DNA of 64,000 nt from assembly GCA_021832085.1 (NCBI GenBank), contig JAKBLM010000002.1, forward strand, positions 62,001-126,000, given 5' to 3'. This document shows positions 1 through 9,396 of the stretch, in pieces. A program made the position numbers and the translations under genes. Position 1 is the stretch's first letter, and every line of letters starts with the position of its first letter. The notes beneath the pieces are model-generated. The model saw nothing but the letters and a program-made list of their open reading frames with translations. It did not search any database and was not told where the DNA came from. Source of the stretch: Acidobacteriota bacterium (GTDB lineage Bacteria; Acidobacteriota; Terriglobia; Acidiferrales; UBA7541).

Positions 1-5
1 TGTCC

Positions 6-1394
6 ATGCGCTGCAACAACATTCTCGAAGCTGTCGGGAACACGCCGCTCATCCGGCTGAATCGGCTTACCCGCGATCTGAGGGCCTCGATCTGGGTCAA
101 GGCCGACTATCTCAATCCCGGCGGCTCGGTGAAGGACCGCATCGGCACCTCCATGATCGACGAGGCCGAGCGCCGCGGCTGGCTCAAGCCCGGCGGCACG
201 ATCATCGAAGGCACCAGCGGCAACACCGGCGTAGGTCTGGCGCTGGTGGCCGCCGTGCGCGGCTACAAGGCCGTTTTCACCATCACCGACAAGCAGTCCA
301 AGGAAAAAATCGACCTGCTCAAAGCCATGGGCGCCGAGGTGATCGTCTGCCCCACGGCCGTCGAGCCCGAGGATCCGCGCAGCTACTATTCGGTTGCCCG
401 CAAGCTCGCCAGCGACATCCCCAATTCCTACTATCCGAACCAGTACGATAACCCGATGAATCCCGAGGCCCACTATCGGACCACCGGCCCGGAAATCTGG
501 AACGATTCGGAAGGCAAGATAACCCATTTCGTCTGCGGCATCGGCACCGGCGGCACCATCAGCGGCGTCGGCCGCTACCTGAAGGAGAAAAACCCGGGCG
601 TCCGCGTCGTCGGCGTCGATCCGGTCGGCTCCCTTTACTACGACTATTTCAAGACGGGCAAGACCGCCAAGGCGCGGACCTATGTCGTCGAGGGCATCGG
701 CGAGGATTTCTTCCCGAAGACAATGGATTTCAAGGTGCTCGACGACGTCCTGCAGGTCACCGACGAGGAATGCTTCCTCTGGACTCGCCGGCTCGCCAAG
801 GCCGAAGGCATTTTCACCGGCGGCTCGGGCGGCGGCTGCGTGCTGGCGGCGCTTCGCGTGGCCGAGCAACTGGGTCCGGAAGCCTTCGTGGTCGCCTTTC
901 TGCCCGATAACGGCATGCGCTACCTCAGCAAGGTCTACAACGACGAATGGATGCGCGACCACAACTACACCGAAGCCGGCGTCGCTCTCACCGTCGACGA
1001 TGTCCTGCGCGCCAAGCATCGCTCCGGACGCCATCCCGAGCTGATCGTCGCCCGCCCCTATCAGACCGTCTTCCACGCCCTGCACACCATGCAGACGCAC
1101 GACATCTCCCAGCTCCCAGTCTTCGAGGACAACAATCTGATCGGCACCATCTACGAAGATCAGATCCTCAATCTCGCCCTCCAGGGCAAGGATCTCCGCA
1201 AGCTCGTCATCCGCGAAGCGATGAGCGCCCCGCTCCCCGTCGTCCCCCACAATGCCCCGGTCGACAAGCTCACCTACCTGCTCAGCCACGAGGGCCCGGC
1301 CGTCTTCGTCGATATGGGCGACGGCCACTGGGAAATCATCACGAAATACGACCTGATGAGCACCATCGCCGAGCTGGTCGAGCAGGTCCGCTAG
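6..1394 (+). CDS. Cystathionine beta-synthase with C-terminal CBS domain pair
   Basis: PLP enzyme of transsulfuration, expected to condense homocysteine with serine (or act as an O-acylserine sulfhydrylase) in the cytoplasm. The fold-type-II PLP domain covers about residues 1-320. PLP lysine K43 sits in NPGGSVKDR and the phosphate loop GTSGNTG is at 69-75. Two CBS domains follow at about 335-460, the usual AdoMet or nucleotide sensing module. The N-terminus NILEAVGNTPL aligns with the usual family start, so the ATG at 6 is probably genuine although only five bases precede it. There is no N-terminal haem-binding extension. The fused homocysteine methyltransferase/MTHFR 6 kb away suggests an active methionine cycle. 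Beta-synthase and cysteine synthase activity cannot be separated by eye. Confidence 0.93.
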   Translation: MRCNNILEAVGNTPLIRLNRLTRDLRASIWVKADYLNPGGSVKDRIGTSMIDEAERRGWLKPGGTIIEGTSGNTGVGLALVAAVRGYKAVFTITDKQSKEKIDLLKAMGAEVIVCPTAVEPEDPRSYYSVARKLASDIPNSYYPNQYDNPMNPEAHYRTTGPEIWNDSEGKITHFVCGIGTGGTISGVGRYLKEKNPGVRVVGVDPVGSLYYDYFKTGKTAKARTYVVEGIGEDFFPKTMDFKVLDDVLQVTDEECFLWTRRLAKAEGIFTGGSGGGCVLAALRVAEQLGPEAFVVAFLPDNGMRYLSKVYNDEWMRDHNYTEAGVALTVDDVLRAKHRSGRHPELIVARPYQTVFHALHTMQTHDISQLPVFEDNNLIGTIYEDQILNLALQGKDLRKLVIREAMSAPLPVVPHNAPVDKLTYLLSHEGPAVFVDMGDGHWEIITKYDLMSTIAELVEQVR

Positions 1395-1431
1395 TCTCCT
1401 GTTTCTGAAATGCGCTTACTATTGGAGCCCG

Positions 1432-1458
1432 TGAGAACTGCGGCTTGGCGGGTTCTCA
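1432..1458. terminator. Possible hairpin after the CBS gene
   Basis: An inverted repeat TGAGAAC / GTTCTCA (7-bp stem, 13-nt loop) begins 38 nt after the preceding stop codon. No T-tract follows, so an intrinsic terminator is only a weak suggestion. The rest of 1395-1677 shows nothing recognisable. Confidence 0.3.
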
Positions 1459-1677
1459 ATGGTCAAGAGATTTCGGATATAGCAGACTAGGAGCGACTTT
1501 CCGGCATTCCGGCCGTCCTGCGTCAACGCCGCTGTGTGTTTCGCCTATGCCAACAAGAGGCCGCGTCGCGCCGGGATTTCGCCGCCATTCCGCCGCCGTT
1601 TTTCCACCGTCGATAGAGCACGCAATTCGCCGAGAAGACGCCTCAGCTGGATCGGCTGAATTGAACAACGGAACGCG

Positions 1678-2469
1678 CTACGCCAGAGGCTTGTAGCGCT
1701 CCGCCAACAGCCCGGTTGCCGCGGCGAGGTCGATATCGGCGATGAGCAGCCCCTCTTTCCCGTATGGTTGGTAGCTCAGCAATGTGCCATCCGGACGCAC
1801 CACCGCCGAAGTCGTTGGCGATCCCGCGCTGGCGTAGTTTACGGTGGCGAAATAACAGGTGTTCTCGGCCGCACGGCACAAGGCGGCTTTCTCATGGAAG
1901 GAATTCTTCGGATCGGCGAAGCTCGACGCCACATAGCCGCCCGGCTCCGCTTCATGGAAATGCGGATGGAAGACGACCTGCGCCCCTCGTCGCACCGCCC
2001 AGCGCACCGTTTCCGGATAGCGCCAGCCCTCGTGGCAGATCACGACTCCGAACTTCAGCCGCCCGCTCTCGAAAACCCGCCTGCCTCTACCGGGCGAATA
2101 GACAGGCTCCTCGGAAGGATCAATCTGGACTTTGTCCTGAAAACCGGCGACCGTTCCATCCCGCTCGACGACCAGCGCGGTGGCCAGCAGCCCGCCGTCA
2201 ACGACGCGCTCGGTGCCGAGAACAACCCCAACCCCAGCCTTCGCCGCGGCCGCCGTCACGGCCGACCACGCGCGATCGAGGAACGCTGGGTCTGGAGGTG
2301 GAACGCTCTTGCCCATTCCCCTGTAACCCGGAATGAAGCATTCCGGAAAGCAGACCAAGCCGGCGCGCTCGCGGCCGGCTTGCGCGATGGCCTGTTCTGC
2401 CAGCGCAATCGATTCCTCCGGACTCGCCGGGTACCGCAGGTTCGCCAGCGCAATGCGAAATATACTCAT
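1678..2469 (-). CDS. Carbon-nitrogen hydrolase (nitrilase superfamily)
   Basis: Amidase-type hydrolase of the nitrilase superfamily, probably cytoplasmic. The 263-residue length is typical. The catalytic triad is visible: E43 (FPECF), K113 (FQDKVQ) and C145 in VVICHEGWRYPE. The ending DIDLAAATGLLAERYKP is also family-like. The substrate (N-carbamoyl compound, omega-amide or other) cannot be read from the sequence. It stands alone, convergent with the cystathionine synthase gene. The ATG at 2469 starts directly at the first beta strand (FRIALANLRY), which supports it. Confidence 0.9.
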   Translation of the reverse strand: MSIFRIALANLRYPASPEESIALAEQAIAQAGRERAGLVCFPECFIPGYRGMGKSVPPPDPAFLDRAWSAVTAAAAKAGVGVVLGTERVVDGGLLATALVVERDGTVAGFQDKVQIDPSEEPVYSPGRGRRVFESGRLKFGVVICHEGWRYPETVRWAVRRGAQVVFHPHFHEAEPGGYVASSFADPKNSFHEKAALCRAAENTCYFATVNYASAGSPTTSAVVRPDGTLLSYQPYGKEGLLIADIDLAAATGLLAERYKPLA

Positions 2470-2813
2470 CTACAAACCTCAATCTTAGCCCAGCGGGAAA
2501 TTCCAGCCAGCGGCCGGGCCGATCGCCCTCCGAAGGTCCCAACCGGCATTGGACGTGGCACCGTGGGGTGAAATAGCTCAATTTGACGGGTGAATCCGCA
2601 CAATTCCTGACCACATTCCCCCTGCTGCACTGAGGGCACGGCACTTAGCCCCTTTCCGCCCTCTGCCGGTTTGGTCGCCGGAATGCTATCCAAAGGGCAA
2701 GGGAGTATGCGTTACACCAAAACGTAGGGAAGCAGGCTGCGGGGCCTTCATTCTCAGCGTTTCCCAACTCTCATATTCCGCATTATTCGGCAAACGGCTC
2801 TGGAGAAAGGGCC
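2470..2813. other. Intergenic, divergent promoter region
   Basis: 344 bp between the divergent hydrolase and sortase genes. No convincing ORF, RNA gene or repeat was found. GGAGAAAGG at 2802-2810 is the ribosome-binding site for the TTG start of the sortase gene. Confidence 0.5.
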
Positions 2814-3575
2814 TTGCTTTCGCGAATCTTCAGGATTCTCGAGATTGCCACGCTTGTCGCGGGACTGGCGCTGCTAGCCTTTTACCTTGTCGCGCGCCTC
2901 GACGGCTATTTCGCTTCCCGCAAGGCGATCGAGACCTTTGAGTCCTCTCTGCCCAAGCCTGCGCCCGAACAGCCGGCATCCCCCGAGTCCAAACCGGCGC
3001 CGGCCGTCGAAGTTCCATCGCCTGCCGTTCCGCTCGCCGCGCCCGCCAGGGTCGATTTTTCGCTCTGGTCCGCCTCTCGCGTCCGCGCCTATCGCCGGAG
3101 CCTCGCACGTCATCCCGGCCGTCCGCTCGCGCTTTTGAAAATTCCCAGAATTCATCTGATCGTCCCCATCTTCGAAGGCACCGACGAGATCACGCTCAAT
3201 CGCGGTGTCGGCCGCATCGCGGGCACCGCTCTGCCCGGCCAGCCCGGCAATTTGGGAATCGCTGGTCACCGCGACGGCTTTTTCCGCGGGCTCAAGAACG
3301 TTTCCCGCGGTGACCGTCTCGAACTGGTCGAGCCCCGCGAAACCGCCACCTATGTAATCGACAAAATCGAGGTCGTAAAGCCGAACGACGTCCAGGTCCT
3401 GCAGCCGGGACCAACTTCCCGCCTTACGCTCGTCACCTGTTACCCCTTCTACTACGTGGGTAGTGCCCCGAAACGCTTTGTCGTCGTCGGTTCACTCGAA
3501 AAAATCGTTCCAAACGCTGGTCCACCATCCGGCCGAACCAGCCAGCACGTCTTTCAAGGAGAAAAGAAACAATGA
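2814..3575 (+). CDS. Class D-like sortase
   Basis: Cell-envelope transpeptidase that cleaves LPXTG-type sorting signals. The 253-residue protein has one N-terminal membrane anchor (about 8-27), a Pro/Ala-rich linker (about 45-80) and a sortase domain (about 100-230). The catalytic triad is seen: H152 (GIAGHRDGFF), C209 (TLVTCYPF) and R221 (PKRFVVV). TLVTCYPF and the compact size resemble class D enzymes. The TTG start is preceded by GGAGAAAGG. The stop codon overlaps the ATG of the next gene (ATGA), which encodes a protein with an LPKTA sorting signal, so the pair looks like a dedicated enzyme-substrate unit. The class assignment is inference. Confidence 0.9.
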   Translation: MLSRIFRILEIATLVAGLALLAFYLVARLDGYFASRKAIETFESSLPKPAPEQPASPESKPAPAVEVPSPAVPLAAPARVDFSLWSASRVRAYRRSLARHPGRPLALLKIPRIHLIVPIFEGTDEITLNRGVGRIAGTALPGQPGNLGIAGHRDGFFRGLKNVSRGDRLELVEPRETATYVIDKIEVVKPNDVQVLQPGPTSRLTLVTCYPFYYVGSAPKRFVVVGSLEKIVPNAGPPSGRTSQHVFQGEKKQ

Positions 3576-4342
3576 ACGGGAAAAGAACGATATTCACCAC
3601 GCTTTTCGGGCTGCTCGCGTTTGTCGCCATGGCCAGTTTCCTGGCCGGCAGCGCTCGCGCGCAGCAAACTCAGCAAAAACCCAGTGGCACCGAGGAAATC
3701 GAGGTGCAATACGAGCACAGTAAGGTCGTCTACGTCGAAGGCAATCACTTGGTCACCGAGAAACCGGACGGCATGCTCGAGGCCGTTCTGGTTCCCGAGG
3801 ATGCCCGCTTCCACATGGGCGATCAGGTGCTCACGGTTCACGACCTGAAACCGGGCATGCTCCTCACCGACACGATCACCACCACCATCAAGCCCATGCT
3901 GCTCACCCGCGTCGACGTTACCGGCGGCACCATCTTCCATGTCAACGGCGAGAGAATTACCATCCGGGACGCCAACTTCAAGCTCCACACCTACCGAATC
4001 CCTTCGTGGTCCAAGGTGATGATCGAAGGCGAACCCATGTCCATCTACGATCTCCGGGCCGGCATGCCCATCCAAGCCACCATCCTGACCGAAGAACCGA
4101 TCTCCGTCGCCGAGCGCAGCACCAGGACGACGGTTACCCCCGCTCCTGAGCCTGCTGCAAAGGCCGAGCCACCGGCAACCGAAGCCCAGCCCGTCGAGGA
4201 AGAAGCGGCACCGCAACCCGAGCCGCAACCCGCCCCGACTGAACTGCCCAAGACCGCCAGCCCCATCCCATTGATCGGGCTTCTCGGTCTGCTCTCGCTT
4301 GCCGCTTCTTTCGGCCTGAAAGCGGCGCGCAAAACGCTCTGA
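3572..4342 (+). CDS. Exported protein with LPKTA sorting signal (sortase substrate)
   Basis: Predicted substrate of the upstream sortase. A signal peptide (about 1-30, cleavage near SARA-QQ) is followed by a beta-rich domain (about 40-180) with two similar segments (DLKPGMLLTDTI and DLRAGMPIQATI). Next come a Pro/Glu/Ala-rich spacer (about 187-222) and a complete sorting signal: LPKTA at 225-229, a hydrophobic helix at 232-248 and a basic tail (KAARK). The repeated D-L-x-x-G-M motif recalls a small envelope-domain family, but the function is unknown. The ATGA overlap with the sortase gene implies translational coupling. Signal peptide and sorting signal are clear; anchoring to an envelope partner is inferred. 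Confidence 0.85.
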   Translation: MNGKRTIFTTLFGLLAFVAMASFLAGSARAQQTQQKPSGTEEIEVQYEHSKVVYVEGNHLVTEKPDGMLEAVLVPEDARFHMGDQVLTVHDLKPGMLLTDTITTTIKPMLLTRVDVTGGTIFHVNGERITIRDANFKLHTYRIPSWSKVMIEGEPMSIYDLRAGMPIQATILTEEPISVAERSTRTTVTPAPEPAAKAEPPATEAQPVEEEAAPQPEPQPAPTELPKTASPIPLIGLLGLLSLAASFGLKAARKTL

Positions 4343-4538
4343 GGAGTGCACAACGGTCCGGGTTCGGAGGAAATCGCCCGTTCTCGCAAACCCTCCGGAC
4401 CCGGTTTCCGCCGTCCGCCATCATCGCTCGCGAAAACGCGAAGCGTACGCCTGCGGGAACCCTGGCAGATCAGTCGCACCGCGTGCTTGTCTGAGAGTAC
4501 AGATGTATTTCTGGAATCTTTCCAGGTAGGCCTTCGCC

Positions 4539-4850
4539 TCAGCGCCCCAGCAGCGAAGCCGGTTTCTGCTTCTCGCGAAACCGCAAAAGCACCGGCGCAA
4601 GCCCCAAGTACGCTGCGAAAAATGCGCCCAGCAGCGCCAGCGGGCCGGCCGGGAACGCGGCACCGGATTGCCGCACGGCGTTTCCCACCAACTCGCCCAC
4701 CGACAGCGAAATCAGCATGAGCGCCACCGAACCCCAGTACCGTGTTCGTAATTCCGCCTGGCAGTGCGGGCAAATCGTGCCGGCCAGGCCAGACCCCAGC
4801 ATGATCGTCTTCAAACCGATGCGATGGTGGCAACGGGGACAGGAGGACAT
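4539..4850 (-). CDS. Small zinc-ribbon membrane protein
   Basis: 103-residue protein with an N-terminal CPRC...CPHC zinc ribbon (about residues 4-30), then two hydrophobic segments (about 38-55 and 64-88) and a basic tail. The ATG at 4850 is chosen because GGAGGT (4854-4859) lies just upstream; the longer frame to 4907 lacks such support. No specific function is recognised. CxxC-plus-two-TM proteins of this kind are usually annotated as DUF983-like or hypothetical. It lies downstream of the methyltransferase on the same strand with an 84-bp gap. Confidence 0.7.
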   Translation of the reverse strand: MSSCPRCHHRIGLKTIMLGSGLAGTICPHCQAELRTRYWGSVALMLISLSVGELVGNAVRQSGAAFPAGPLALLGAFFAAYLGLAPVLLRFREKQKPASLLGR

Positions 4851-4934
4851 GGCACCTCCACAGAAGTCTTTGTCCACGATGATACGCTCGCTCCCAGCCC
4901 CGGCCAATCCCTATCGCTCCATCGACGCGACCGG

Positions 4935-5732
4935 TCAGTCGACTCGCCGCGCCATCACGCGCAGCCGTCGGTAATCCAGCCGCCACTGCCCTTCACGAAA
5001 CAGCTCTTTTCGCAGCTGCTGCTCGACCACAAAGAAGAACTCTTCCTGCTTCTTCAGCTCGAGATCGGCGCAAAAACTCGCCCCGAACATCCGGATCCAG
5101 TTTCGCAGTCCCGCCTCGCCTTCTTCGAGCGGCGTCGGCCGGTCGAAGAGCAGCGCCAATGTCACGTCGAACCCCTGCGTCTCCAGCAGCGACGCGTATT
5201 CGCCAATCGTCGGGAAATACCAGGGATTGAAACCCTCCTCCACCGGGGAACCGATCGCGACCCGCGCGCGGCGTACTCCCTCGAGCACGCGTTCGATGTT
5301 CCCCTCGCCGCCCATTTCCGCCACGAACCGCCCGCCGGGTGTGAGCGCCTCGCAGATGCAATATGCCGCCCGCTCTGGTTGCCGCACCCAGTGCAGCGCC
5401 GCGTTGGAGAAGACCGCGTCGAACGGCTTGTCGAATTGGAAATCCTGCGCGTCGCCCACCACGAATTCCAGCTCGGGAAAATTGCGTCGCGCCTCGGCAA
5501 TCATCTCCTCGGAACTGTCGAGTCCGACGACGTGGGCGCCCGCGGCCGCGATGCGTGCGGTCAGGTGGCCGGTCCCGCAGCCCAGGTCCAGGATCCGCTC
5601 CTCCGGCTGCGGCGCGAGCAGCGCGAGCACGTCCGTCCCGCGCTCCCAGACAAACGAATGCTTGGCGTCATAGAGCGCCGCGTCCCAGTTCGCCGGAAAA
5701 GTCTTCGGCTCCTCTCCCATCGCTCGGCTCAT
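4935..5732 (-). CDS. Class I SAM-dependent methyltransferase (trans-aconitate methyltransferase-like)
   Basis: 265 residues with a Rossmann methyltransferase core: motif I ILDLGCGTGHLTARIA (about 47-62), acidic residue VVGLDSSEEM, and the post-motif VFSNAALHWV typical of trans-aconitate 2-methyltransferase and related small-molecule enzymes. The C-terminal helical part (LRNWIRMFGASF) also fits that group. The substrate is not certain. An in-frame ATG at 5720 (MGEEPK) is an alternative start. The 299 bp upstream (5733-6031) contain no recognisable element. Confidence 0.85.
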   Translation of the reverse strand: MSRAMGEEPKTFPANWDAALYDAKHSFVWERGTDVLALLAPQPEERILDLGCGTGHLTARIAAAGAHVVGLDSSEEMIAEARRNFPELEFVVGDAQDFQFDKPFDAVFSNAALHWVRQPERAAYCICEALTPGGRFVAEMGGEGNIERVLEGVRRARVAIGSPVEEGFNPWYFPTIGEYASLLETQGFDVTLALLFDRPTPLEEGEAGLRNWIRMFGASFCADLELKKQEEFFFVVEQQLRKELFREGQWRLDYRRLRVMARRVD

Positions 5733-6031
5733 CCTGAATCGTCATCCGTTTGGCGTATTCTCGTCCGTCCATCATCCTCCTCGCAAGGCCACGCGCAAGG
5801 GATTCTTTTGTCGCAAGGAGTTGACACTTTCGCCAGCCGCTTTGCCCCTGGTCCCAAACCCTCCATTGCGCGCCTTCTGCCCGAACGGTAGGTTGCCACC
5901 AGGAAACCCCTCCGTTTCTCGCGCGCGGGCAAGATCTCACCCACTCCTCGAGCTCTCACCTCTTCGCCCGGCGAAAAATACGCGCAAGCCTCTCCCGGAA
6001 ATCTGTTTCGTTGAAATTATTGCCGTTGGAC

Positions 6032-7231
6032 TCAGGACCGCGTCAGCACCGCGACCGCCTGACGGAACTGCGCATCGCGCCGCGTCGCAATCTCCTGCTC
6101 GGAGACAAAATTCCTGCCCACTTCTAGGTCTGGCCGGACCCCCTCACGCTTGAGCGGCCGGCCACGGAGCGTGTGGATTTCGGCGGTCGGCACCATCACG
6201 CCGTAGCCATCGGTCAGCGGCACGTACTTCTGCGTCTGCCCTCGTCCGAAGGTTGGCGTGCCCACCAGCACTGCCCGATGCAGATCGCGCAGGCCGCTGG
6301 CCAGCACCTCGGCCGCGCTCGCCGTGCCCCCGTTGATCAGCACGATCAGCGGCTTGCCCGTCACCGGCGCCCGATGCGTCAACAGCCGCTTCGCCTCGCC
6401 CCGGCCTTGCACTTCGGTCCCCAGCACGCCTGCCGTGAATACGCTGGCCGTGCGTTCGGCTGAGCTGAGCAGCCCGCCGGGGTTGTTGCGCAGGTCGAGT
6501 ACGTATCCCTCGACGCCTTCCCGCCGCAGTTGCTCGACCGCTTCCTGCACCTGCTCGCCCGCGTACGGCGTAAAGAGCAGCACGCGAATGTAGCCGATCG
6601 CCGCCCCGCCGATGAACCGGCGCGAATACTGCACTGCGTTGAAAGGTCGCTCCGAGGGCTCGAGCGTCAACCCCCACGTCCGCCAGCCCCTCCGGATCAC
6701 TAGCCGCACCTTCCCTCTCGCCTGCACGCCCAGCGCGTTGATCACCTGTTGGTGGCTCATCGATTTGGTTGGCCGGCCGTTGATCGAAACGATCAGGTCG
6801 CGCGGACGAATCCCGGCGCGGGCCGCTGGCGAATCCCCGAGCGGCGTCACCACCCGAGCCTCGCCGGTCGCCCGGTCCCAATCGATCGCGAAGGTGGGCA
6901 GGCCCGTTCCCACGCGCTCGGCGTCCAGTTCCTCCTGCCGGGCGCGAAATTCTTCCGCGTTCACCAGGTAGAGTTCCGGATCGTGTACCCGGGCGAGTTC
7001 CGCGGCCAGCGCTTGATACGCCTGGCCCGCGCTCCCATACTCGCCGGCCAGCAGCTTCCGTTTCGCTTCCTTCCATGCGGGATTCGTCTGGGCGCGCAGG
7101 TAGTTCCTGTCGATCGCCGTCACCGCGCTGCGCACCGTACTCCCCGGGTTCCCTTCCAACAGGCTCTCGGCCGTATGCGGCGGTAGCCCCAGAAGTGAAG
7201 CGCAGAGGAACAATACCAGGGATATCCCCAT
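6032..7231 (-). CDS. S41-family C-terminal processing peptidase with atypical active site
   Basis: Periplasmic CtpA/Prc-type protein: signal peptide or anchor (about 1-20), helical region, PDZ domain (about 115-190) and S41 catalytic domain (about 205-370). The nucleophile S305 is in GGTASAAE and the conserved LDLRNNPGG loop is at about 245-253. In this family the general-base Lys lies 25 residues after Ser in TFGKG. Here that position is R330 (TFGRGQTQKY). The protein could be inactive, use another base, or retain weak activity. It is divergent from the methyltetrahydrofolate gene. Confidence 0.87.
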   Translation of the reverse strand: MGISLVLFLCASLLGLPPHTAESLLEGNPGSTVRSAVTAIDRNYLRAQTNPAWKEAKRKLLAGEYGSAGQAYQALAAELARVHDPELYLVNAEEFRARQEELDAERVGTGLPTFAIDWDRATGEARVVTPLGDSPAARAGIRPRDLIVSINGRPTKSMSHQQVINALGVQARGKVRLVIRRGWRTWGLTLEPSERPFNAVQYSRRFIGGAAIGYIRVLLFTPYAGEQVQEAVEQLRREGVEGYVLDLRNNPGGLLSSAERTASVFTAGVLGTEVQGRGEAKRLLTHRAPVTGKPLIVLINGGTASAAEVLASGLRDLHRAVLVGTPTFGRGQTQKYVPLTDGYGVMVPTAEIHTLRGRPLKREGVRPDLEVGRNFVSEQEIATRRDAQFRQAVAVLTRS

Positions 7232-7476
7232 TCCACACCTCCCACCACCCAGTCCGGCTCGTCGCCCGATTGGATGCCCTTCGCCGTGACGGGGATGCTA
7301 GCACCTCGTTGGCAGTTGCGCCACCGGGAAAGGGTCCACGCGATTTCCAATGGTATACTGCGCGTTTCAGCCTGGCGAATCCCGAGCGCATCGCCCGGAA
7401 CCCATCTTGAAGTGTCGGGAGAACGCCGACGGAATCTTCTGTCGCGCCGCCCTCGCCGGCGGCACGGAAGCAAGGA

Positions 7477-9357
7477 ATGAAGACCGAGGAATTCCAGAAA
7501 CGACTCTCCGAAGGCCTGTTGCTGGCCGACGGCGCCATGGGCTCGCTGCTCTACGAAATGGTCGGCCCGCAGCGCTGCTTCGAGGAAGTCAACGCCACCG
7601 AAGCCGAAGCCGTTTTCCGCGTCCACAAAGCCTATCTCGATGCCGGTGCGCGTCTGATCGAAACCAACAGCTTCGGCGCCAACCGCTTCAAGCTCGCTCC
7701 GCTCGGCCTGGCCGACCGCGTCGTCGAGTTCAACCATCGTGCTGTCAAGATCGCCCGCGAGGCCCGCGAAGCCGCTTCAGCCGACGTGCTGATCGCCGGC
7801 TCGATCGGCCCGCTCGGCGCCGCCCGCCAGGTGCGCCGTCTCGCAACCGCTGAGGTCGCCGACATCTTTCGTGAGCAGGCCGCCGCGCTCGAGGAACGCG
7901 GCGTTGATCTCTTCATCCTCGAAACCTTCGCCGACCTCGAGGATTTGGCCACGGCCGTTACCGCAATTCGCACCTTCAGCCGCCTGCCCATCCTCGCCCA
8001 GCTCACCTTTTCCGAGGAGGGCACCGCGTTCGACGGCACGCGCCCTCTCGAGGCGGCCGCTCGCCTGGCTGCGCTCGAAGTGCAAGCCATCGGCGCCAAT
8101 TGCACCATCGGTCCCCAACGCATTCTTCCGATCGCCCGCGACCTCGCCGCTTCCGCCGGCCTGCCCGTTTCGGCCATGCCCAACGCCGGTTTCCCCAAGC
8201 GCATGGGCGACCGCGTCGTCTATCCGAAATCCTCGCCTGAATATTTCGCCGCTTTCGCTCGCCAGGGCGCCTCGCTCGGCATCCGCGTCCTCGGCGGCTG
8301 TTGCGGCACCACCCCCGAGCATATCCGCGCCATGGCCGAGACCCTCCGCGAGATCGAGGCGCGGCCGCCCGCTCCCGCCAGAAACACCGCGCTGGGCATC
8401 ACGCTCGAAGAGCCGCCTTCTTCTTTGACGGAAAACAGCTTCGCCACCGCCGCGCGCAAGCCCACGCTCGCTCGCGAGCCGCAAAGCCGCCTTTGGCGCA
8501 AACTCAGCCAGGGCCGTTTCGCCATCTCCGTGGAAATCGATCCGCCCAAGGGCACTTCCCTCGACCGGATTTTCGAGCAGGTCGATCACCTGGTGGCGAG
8601 CGGCCAGGTCGACGTGATCGACATCAACAGCGGCACCCTTGCCCGTGTCGGCATGGACGCGCTGTTGGTTGCCGGCGCGCTCGAGGCTCGCGGCGTCGAG
8701 ACGATTCCCCATCTCACCACCCGCGACATGAACATCATCGGCCTCCAGGCCAGCCTGCTCGGCGCCTGGACCGTCTCCGGTGTCCGCAACCTGCTCGCCA
8801 TCACCGGCGATCCGCCATCGCTCGGCGACCATCCGGAAACCAGCGGCGTCTACGAAATCGATTCCATCGGCCTCGTCCAGGTGCTTGCCCGGCTCAACCA
8901 GGGCACTGACTGGGCCGGCAAGGCCCTCGGCGGCAGCACCAATTTCACCGTCGGCGTTGCGCTCAATCCCGTTGCCGAGGATCTCGACGAGGAGATTCGC
9001 CGCTTCCGCGCCAAAATCGAGGCTGGCGCCCATTTCGCGATGACACAGCCGATTTTCGATCCCGCCTCCTGGAATGCGTTTCTCGCGCGCTTTGGCGGCA
9101 AGCCGCCTGTGCCGATCCTCGTCGGCATCTGGCCGCTCACCAGCCATCGCCAGGCCGTGCGCCTGAATAATGAAGTCCCGGGAATCGTCATTCCGGAAGC
9201 GGTGCTGAAGGAACTCGAAGCGGCCGGCAGCGCCGCTCGCGAAACCGGCTTCGCCGTCGCCCGCCGCATGCTCGATTGGGCCCGCACCGAATTCGCCGGC
9301 GCCTACCTCGTCCCTCCCTTCAAACGCTACGAAGAAGTCCTCGAACTCCTCGACTGA
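7477..9357 (+). CDS. Bifunctional homocysteine S-methyltransferase / methylenetetrahydrofolate reductase
   Basis: Fusion of a zinc-dependent homocysteine methyltransferase (about 1-300) and a MetF-type methylenetetrahydrofolate reductase (about 335-620), 626 residues, as in Bacillus YitJ-type proteins. Zinc ligands are C209 (GANC) and C275/C276 (GGCCGTTP). LLADGAMGSLL is the usual start of the first domain. The second domain shows VEIDPPKG, NLLAITGDPP and AMTQPIFD. It should make methionine from homocysteine and reduce methylene-THF. AAGGA precedes the ATG closely. No SAM riboswitch was recognised in the 245-bp leader. Confidence 0.93.
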   Translation: MKTEEFQKRLSEGLLLADGAMGSLLYEMVGPQRCFEEVNATEAEAVFRVHKAYLDAGARLIETNSFGANRFKLAPLGLADRVVEFNHRAVKIAREAREAASADVLIAGSIGPLGAARQVRRLATAEVADIFREQAAALEERGVDLFILETFADLEDLATAVTAIRTFSRLPILAQLTFSEEGTAFDGTRPLEAAARLAALEVQAIGANCTIGPQRILPIARDLAASAGLPVSAMPNAGFPKRMGDRVVYPKSSPEYFAAFARQGASLGIRVLGGCCGTTPEHIRAMAETLREIEARPPAPARNTALGITLEEPPSSLTENSFATAARKPTLAREPQSRLWRKLSQGRFAISVEIDPPKGTSLDRIFEQVDHLVASGQVDVIDINSGTLARVGMDALLVAGALEARGVETIPHLTTRDMNIIGLQASLLGAWTVSGVRNLLAITGDPPSLGDHPETSGVYEIDSIGLVQVLARLNQGTDWAGKALGGSTNFTVGVALNPVAEDLDEEIRRFRAKIEAGAHFAMTQPIFDPASWNAFLARFGGKPPVPILVGIWPLTSHRQAVRLNNEVPGIVIPEAVLKELEAAGSAARETGFAVARRMLDWARTEFAGAYLVPPFKRYEEVLELLD

Positions 9358-9396
9358 ACCCGCGAATCGGCGTGATTGTTTGGGTGCCCTCGCAGG

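Noticed and set aside
7232..7476. SAM riboswitch before the homocysteine methyltransferase gene
   Set aside because: No recognisable SAM-I, SAM-II or SAH core was found. TATACT at about 7352 lacks a -35 at proper spacing.
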